64,000 nucleotides of DNA. Source: CAISIP01 sp031396205 (GTDB lineage: Bacteria; Pseudomonadota; Gammaproteobacteria; Burkholderiales; Burkholderiaceae_C). Within the stretch, counting starts at the first letter, position 1; every line of letters begins with the position of its first letter. The notes beneath the pieces are model-generated. The model was not told the origin of the DNA and ran no database searches. It saw only the letters and a program-made list of their open reading frames with translations. Below, in pieces: positions 61,746-64,000 of the stretch. The stretch spans positions 15,434 through 79,433 of the forward strand of contig JANNKH010000114.1 in assembly GCA_031396205.1 (NCBI GenBank). The letters are read 5' to 3'. Both the position numbers and the translations under genes were made by a program.

Positions 61746-63956
61746 ATGACAACCCCATCTATGACCCCACGCGCTGAATTCAACGACGAGGACTCCAACC
61801 GGTCCGACAACCCGCATATCGAGACTGTCATCGCCCACCGGCTCAACCGACGCGCATTGCTGCGCGCCGGCGCCGGTGCAGCGGCCGGCGTGGCTTTTGG
61901 CGGCCTGGCATTGACCGGCTGCGCCAGCCCCGGCGCAGCCGCCGAGGGCGTCGCGCCAAGCCCCGTCACCCGGCTGGGTTTCACAGCGGTCGGCAAGAGC
62001 CTGGCCGATGCGGTGCAGGTGCCTGTCGGTTATCGCGCCGAGGTGTTGTATGCGCTGGGTGACCCGATCCTGCCCGGCGCGTTGGCGTTTCGCAACGACG
62101 GCCTGGATGCCGACTTCGACAAACGGGCCGGCGACCACCACGACGGCATGGAGTGGTTCGGGCTCGACGCCAGCAGCAAACCGTCCACCTCGTATGCCAG
62201 CCGCGGCCTGCTCGCGATGAACCACGAGGCAACCACCGATGAAAAACTCTCGTCGTTCTTCCTGCATGCCGACGGTGGCGGAACAACGCTACCGCGCACG
62301 GCGGCCGAGGTCGACAAGGAACTGATGATCCACGGCCTGACGGTGGTCGAGATAGAAGCCGGCGCCAACACCTGGTCCTACAAAAAGGACTCCACCTTCA
62401 ATCGGCGGGTCACGACGATGACGCCGGCCGCGATCAACGGCCCCGCACGTGGCAGCGCGCACCTGGTGACCCGCTACAGCCCGGACGCTACCCGGACCCG
62501 GGGCACGCTGAACAACTGCGGCACCGGCAAGACGCCCTGGGGCACCTTCGTATCGGGCGAGGAAAACTGGTTTGGCTATTTTCACCGCAATGCCAAGGAC
62601 GATGAGCGCCGCGGCAAGAAGGACCCGGCCATCGTTGCACTCGAGCGTTACGGCCGCACGGCTGGCGCTGCCAGCCGGCACGGCTGGGAAAGCGCAGGCC
62701 CCGAAGACATGTACGCCCGCTGGTACAACGGCGTTGTCGGCGCCACGGCACGCGACGACTACCGCAACGAAATGAACAACTTCGGCTACATCGTCGAGCT
62801 CGACCCGTACGACGGGGCGCAGGCACTGCGCAAACGCTCCGCACTGGGCCGCATGGGCCACGAGAACGCGACCTTTGCCAAGCCGGTCGCCGGCCAGCCG
62901 GTGGTGGCTTACATGGGCGACGACTCGCGCGGCGAGTACATCTACAAGTTCGTCTCTGGCGCGCGCTGGGACGCACGCGATGCACAGGCGGCGAACCGGA
63001 TCGCAGTCGGCGACAAATACCTGGACAAGGGGACGCTGTACGTGGCCAAGTTCAAGGAGGACGGAAGCGGCGAGTGGCTGGAGTTGTCGATGAACAACCC
63101 GATCGTGGCTGCGAATCCCGATTTCCCGTTCACCTCGGACGCCGACATCGCCATCTTCACCCGGCTTGCCGCCGACGCGGTGGGCGCCACCCGCATGGAC
63201 CGTCCGGAATGGGGCGGTGTCAACCCGCGCAACGGCGAGGTTTACTTCACGCTGACCAACAACAGCAACCGCAGTCTGGACGGCGCGATGGCCGCCGACG
63301 CCGCCAACCCACGCGTGTATGCGGACCAGAAAGGCAGCCGGACCAACAATGGCAATGTCAATGGCCATATCGTGCGCATCGCCGAGGCCCAGGCGGCCGA
63401 CACCCGGTTTCGCTGGGATATCTATCTGTTTGCATCCGAAGCCGGCGCCGACCAGGGCTCGATCAACCTGTCCAGCCTGGACGCAACGAACGACCTGTCC
63501 TCCCCCGACGGACTGGTGTTCAGCCCGTCCACCGGCATCTGCTGGATCCAGACCGATGACGGCGCCTACACCGATGTCACCAACTGCATGCTGATGGCCG
63601 CGATTCCCGGACAGGTCGGCGACGGCAGCCGCAAGTCGTTGACCTACAAGCGCTCCGATGGCAGCGAGAAACGGGTCGACACCCACGCCGGCAAGGCGCA
63701 GACCGAAGCCACGTTCAAGCGTTTCCTGGTCGGTCCCAAGGGCGCGGAGATCACCGGCTGGTGCGAAAGCCCGGACGGCCGCGCGATGTTCGTCAACATC
63801 CAGCACCCGGGCGAGAACACGAAGATGGCCGATGTTCGCGACCCGGCAAAATACGAAAGCCAGTGGCCGGCCAATGCCGGTTACGGCGCGGGCAAACGGC
63901 CGCGCTCGGCGACCATCGTCATCACCAAGCTGGACGGCGGACGCATCGGCACCTGA
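61746..63956 (+). CDS. PhoX-type secreted phosphatase (DUF839)
   Basis: The 736-residue protein begins with a Tat-like signal (NRRALLRAGAGAAAGVAFGG and an LTGCA lipobox-like motif). The PhoX body has DDGMEWF-type HHDGMEWFGLDASSKPSTSY, LLAMNHEATTDEKL, WGTFVSGEENWFGYF, and GDDSRGEYIYKFVSGARWD. It is a calcium-dependent exported alkaline phosphatase family used for phosphate scavenging. ATG 61746 is preferred, with 61761 possible. No Pho box was identified upstream. Confidence 0.9.
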   Translation: MTTPSMTPRAEFNDEDSNRSDNPHIETVIAHRLNRRALLRAGAGAAAGVAFGGLALTGCASPGAAAEGVAPSPVTRLGFTAVGKSLADAVQVPVGYRAEVLYALGDPILPGALAFRNDGLDADFDKRAGDHHDGMEWFGLDASSKPSTSYASRGLLAMNHEATTDEKLSSFFLHADGGGTTLPRTAAEVDKELMIHGLTVVEIEAGANTWSYKKDSTFNRRVTTMTPAAINGPARGSAHLVTRYSPDATRTRGTLNNCGTGKTPWGTFVSGEENWFGYFHRNAKDDERRGKKDPAIVALERYGRTAGAASRHGWESAGPEDMYARWYNGVVGATARDDYRNEMNNFGYIVELDPYDGAQALRKRSALGRMGHENATFAKPVAGQPVVAYMGDDSRGEYIYKFVSGARWDARDAQAANRIAVGDKYLDKGTLYVAKFKEDGSGEWLELSMNNPIVAANPDFPFTSDADIAIFTRLAADAVGATRMDRPEWGGVNPRNGEVYFTLTNNSNRSLDGAMAADAANPRVYADQKGSRTNNGNVNGHIVRIAEAQAADTRFRWDIYLFASEAGADQGSINLSSLDATNDLSSPDGLVFSPSTGICWIQTDDGAYTDVTNCMLMAAIPGQVGDGSRKSLTYKRSDGSEKRVDTHAGKAQTEATFKRFLVGPKGAEITGWCESPDGRAMFVNIQHPGENTKMADVRDPAKYESQWPANAGYGAGKRPRSATIVITKLDGGRIGT

Positions 63957-64000
63957 GCTGCGGGCCGGGCGATGGCGGTTCTGCCGACACCCGTTGCCAG

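Noticed and set aside
1..64000. Search by eye for tRNA, rRNA, CRISPR arrays and transposases.
   Set aside because: No cloverleaf, rRNA-like conserved block, spaced repeats or transposase motif was recognised. A tRNAscan or Infernal run could find items missed by eye.

Overview
The window is a 64 kb piece of a high-GC bacterial chromosome, most likely a betaproteobacterium of the order Burkholderiales. The lineage call is an inference from gene content: a PEP-CTERM protein, an HTH-PsuK fusion, a DenD-type dehydrogenase, several solute-import ABC operons, and the style of the protein sequences. No rRNA, tRNA, CRISPR array or intact insertion sequence was seen.

Bases 1-6600 differ from the rest. 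They are visibly less GC-rich, the genes are short and unrelated, and two are broken. The region holds the end of a DUF6064 membrane protein, a decayed cation-efflux gene, an ArsA arsenite ATPase fused to a thioredoxin-like domain, two DHFR/RibD-like reductases with a frameshifted glyoxalase remnant between them, and a TumE/TumA toxin-antitoxin pair behind two matching palindromes. This looks like an acquired, eroding island.

From 6.7 to 20.5 kb come a LON-domain protein, a class V aminotransferase, a biotinyl-carboxyltransferase fusion, an MFS transporter, a PLP-dependent carbon-carbon lyase or decarboxylase, and a Dpp/Opp-type peptide importer ending in an M19 dipeptidase. The binding-protein gene of that importer has an in-frame TAA with the rest of the reading frame intact. 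Next are a PEP-CTERM protein behind a LacI-type palindrome and a GNAT acetyltransferase. A LysR regulator is divergent from a polyamine-type ABC operon that ends in a gamma-aminobutyraldehyde dehydrogenase (22.4-29.1 kb).

From 37.9 back to 29.1 kb on the minus strand lies a nucleoside-salvage operon: HTH-PsuK, PsuG, a BMP-type binding protein, ABC ATPase, two permeases, cytidine deaminase and thymidine phosphorylase. It appears to import nucleosides, probably including pseudouridine, and split them to base plus sugar phosphate. A 119-base nested inverted repeat sits between the binding-protein gene and the ATPase gene. Divergent from this operon is a compact trio: a Rieske [2Fe-2S] protein, a catalytic oxygenase subunit without its own Rieske cluster, and a GST-like protein. 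It resembles a split Rieske oxygenase of the NdmC/NdmE kind.

The right part (40-64 kb) holds a DenD-like dehydrogenase, an aldo/keto reductase, an SDR, a GGDEF-EAL protein with a cupredoxin-like partner, a cupin, DUF3034 plus an exported truncated hemoglobin, an isochorismatase-family hydrolase, a MazF remnant, a tripartite RND efflux system, a rhombosortase-like rhomboid protease, PEP synthase, a MocR/PdxR regulator, an NAPE-PLD-like metallo-hydrolase and a PhoX-type phosphatase.
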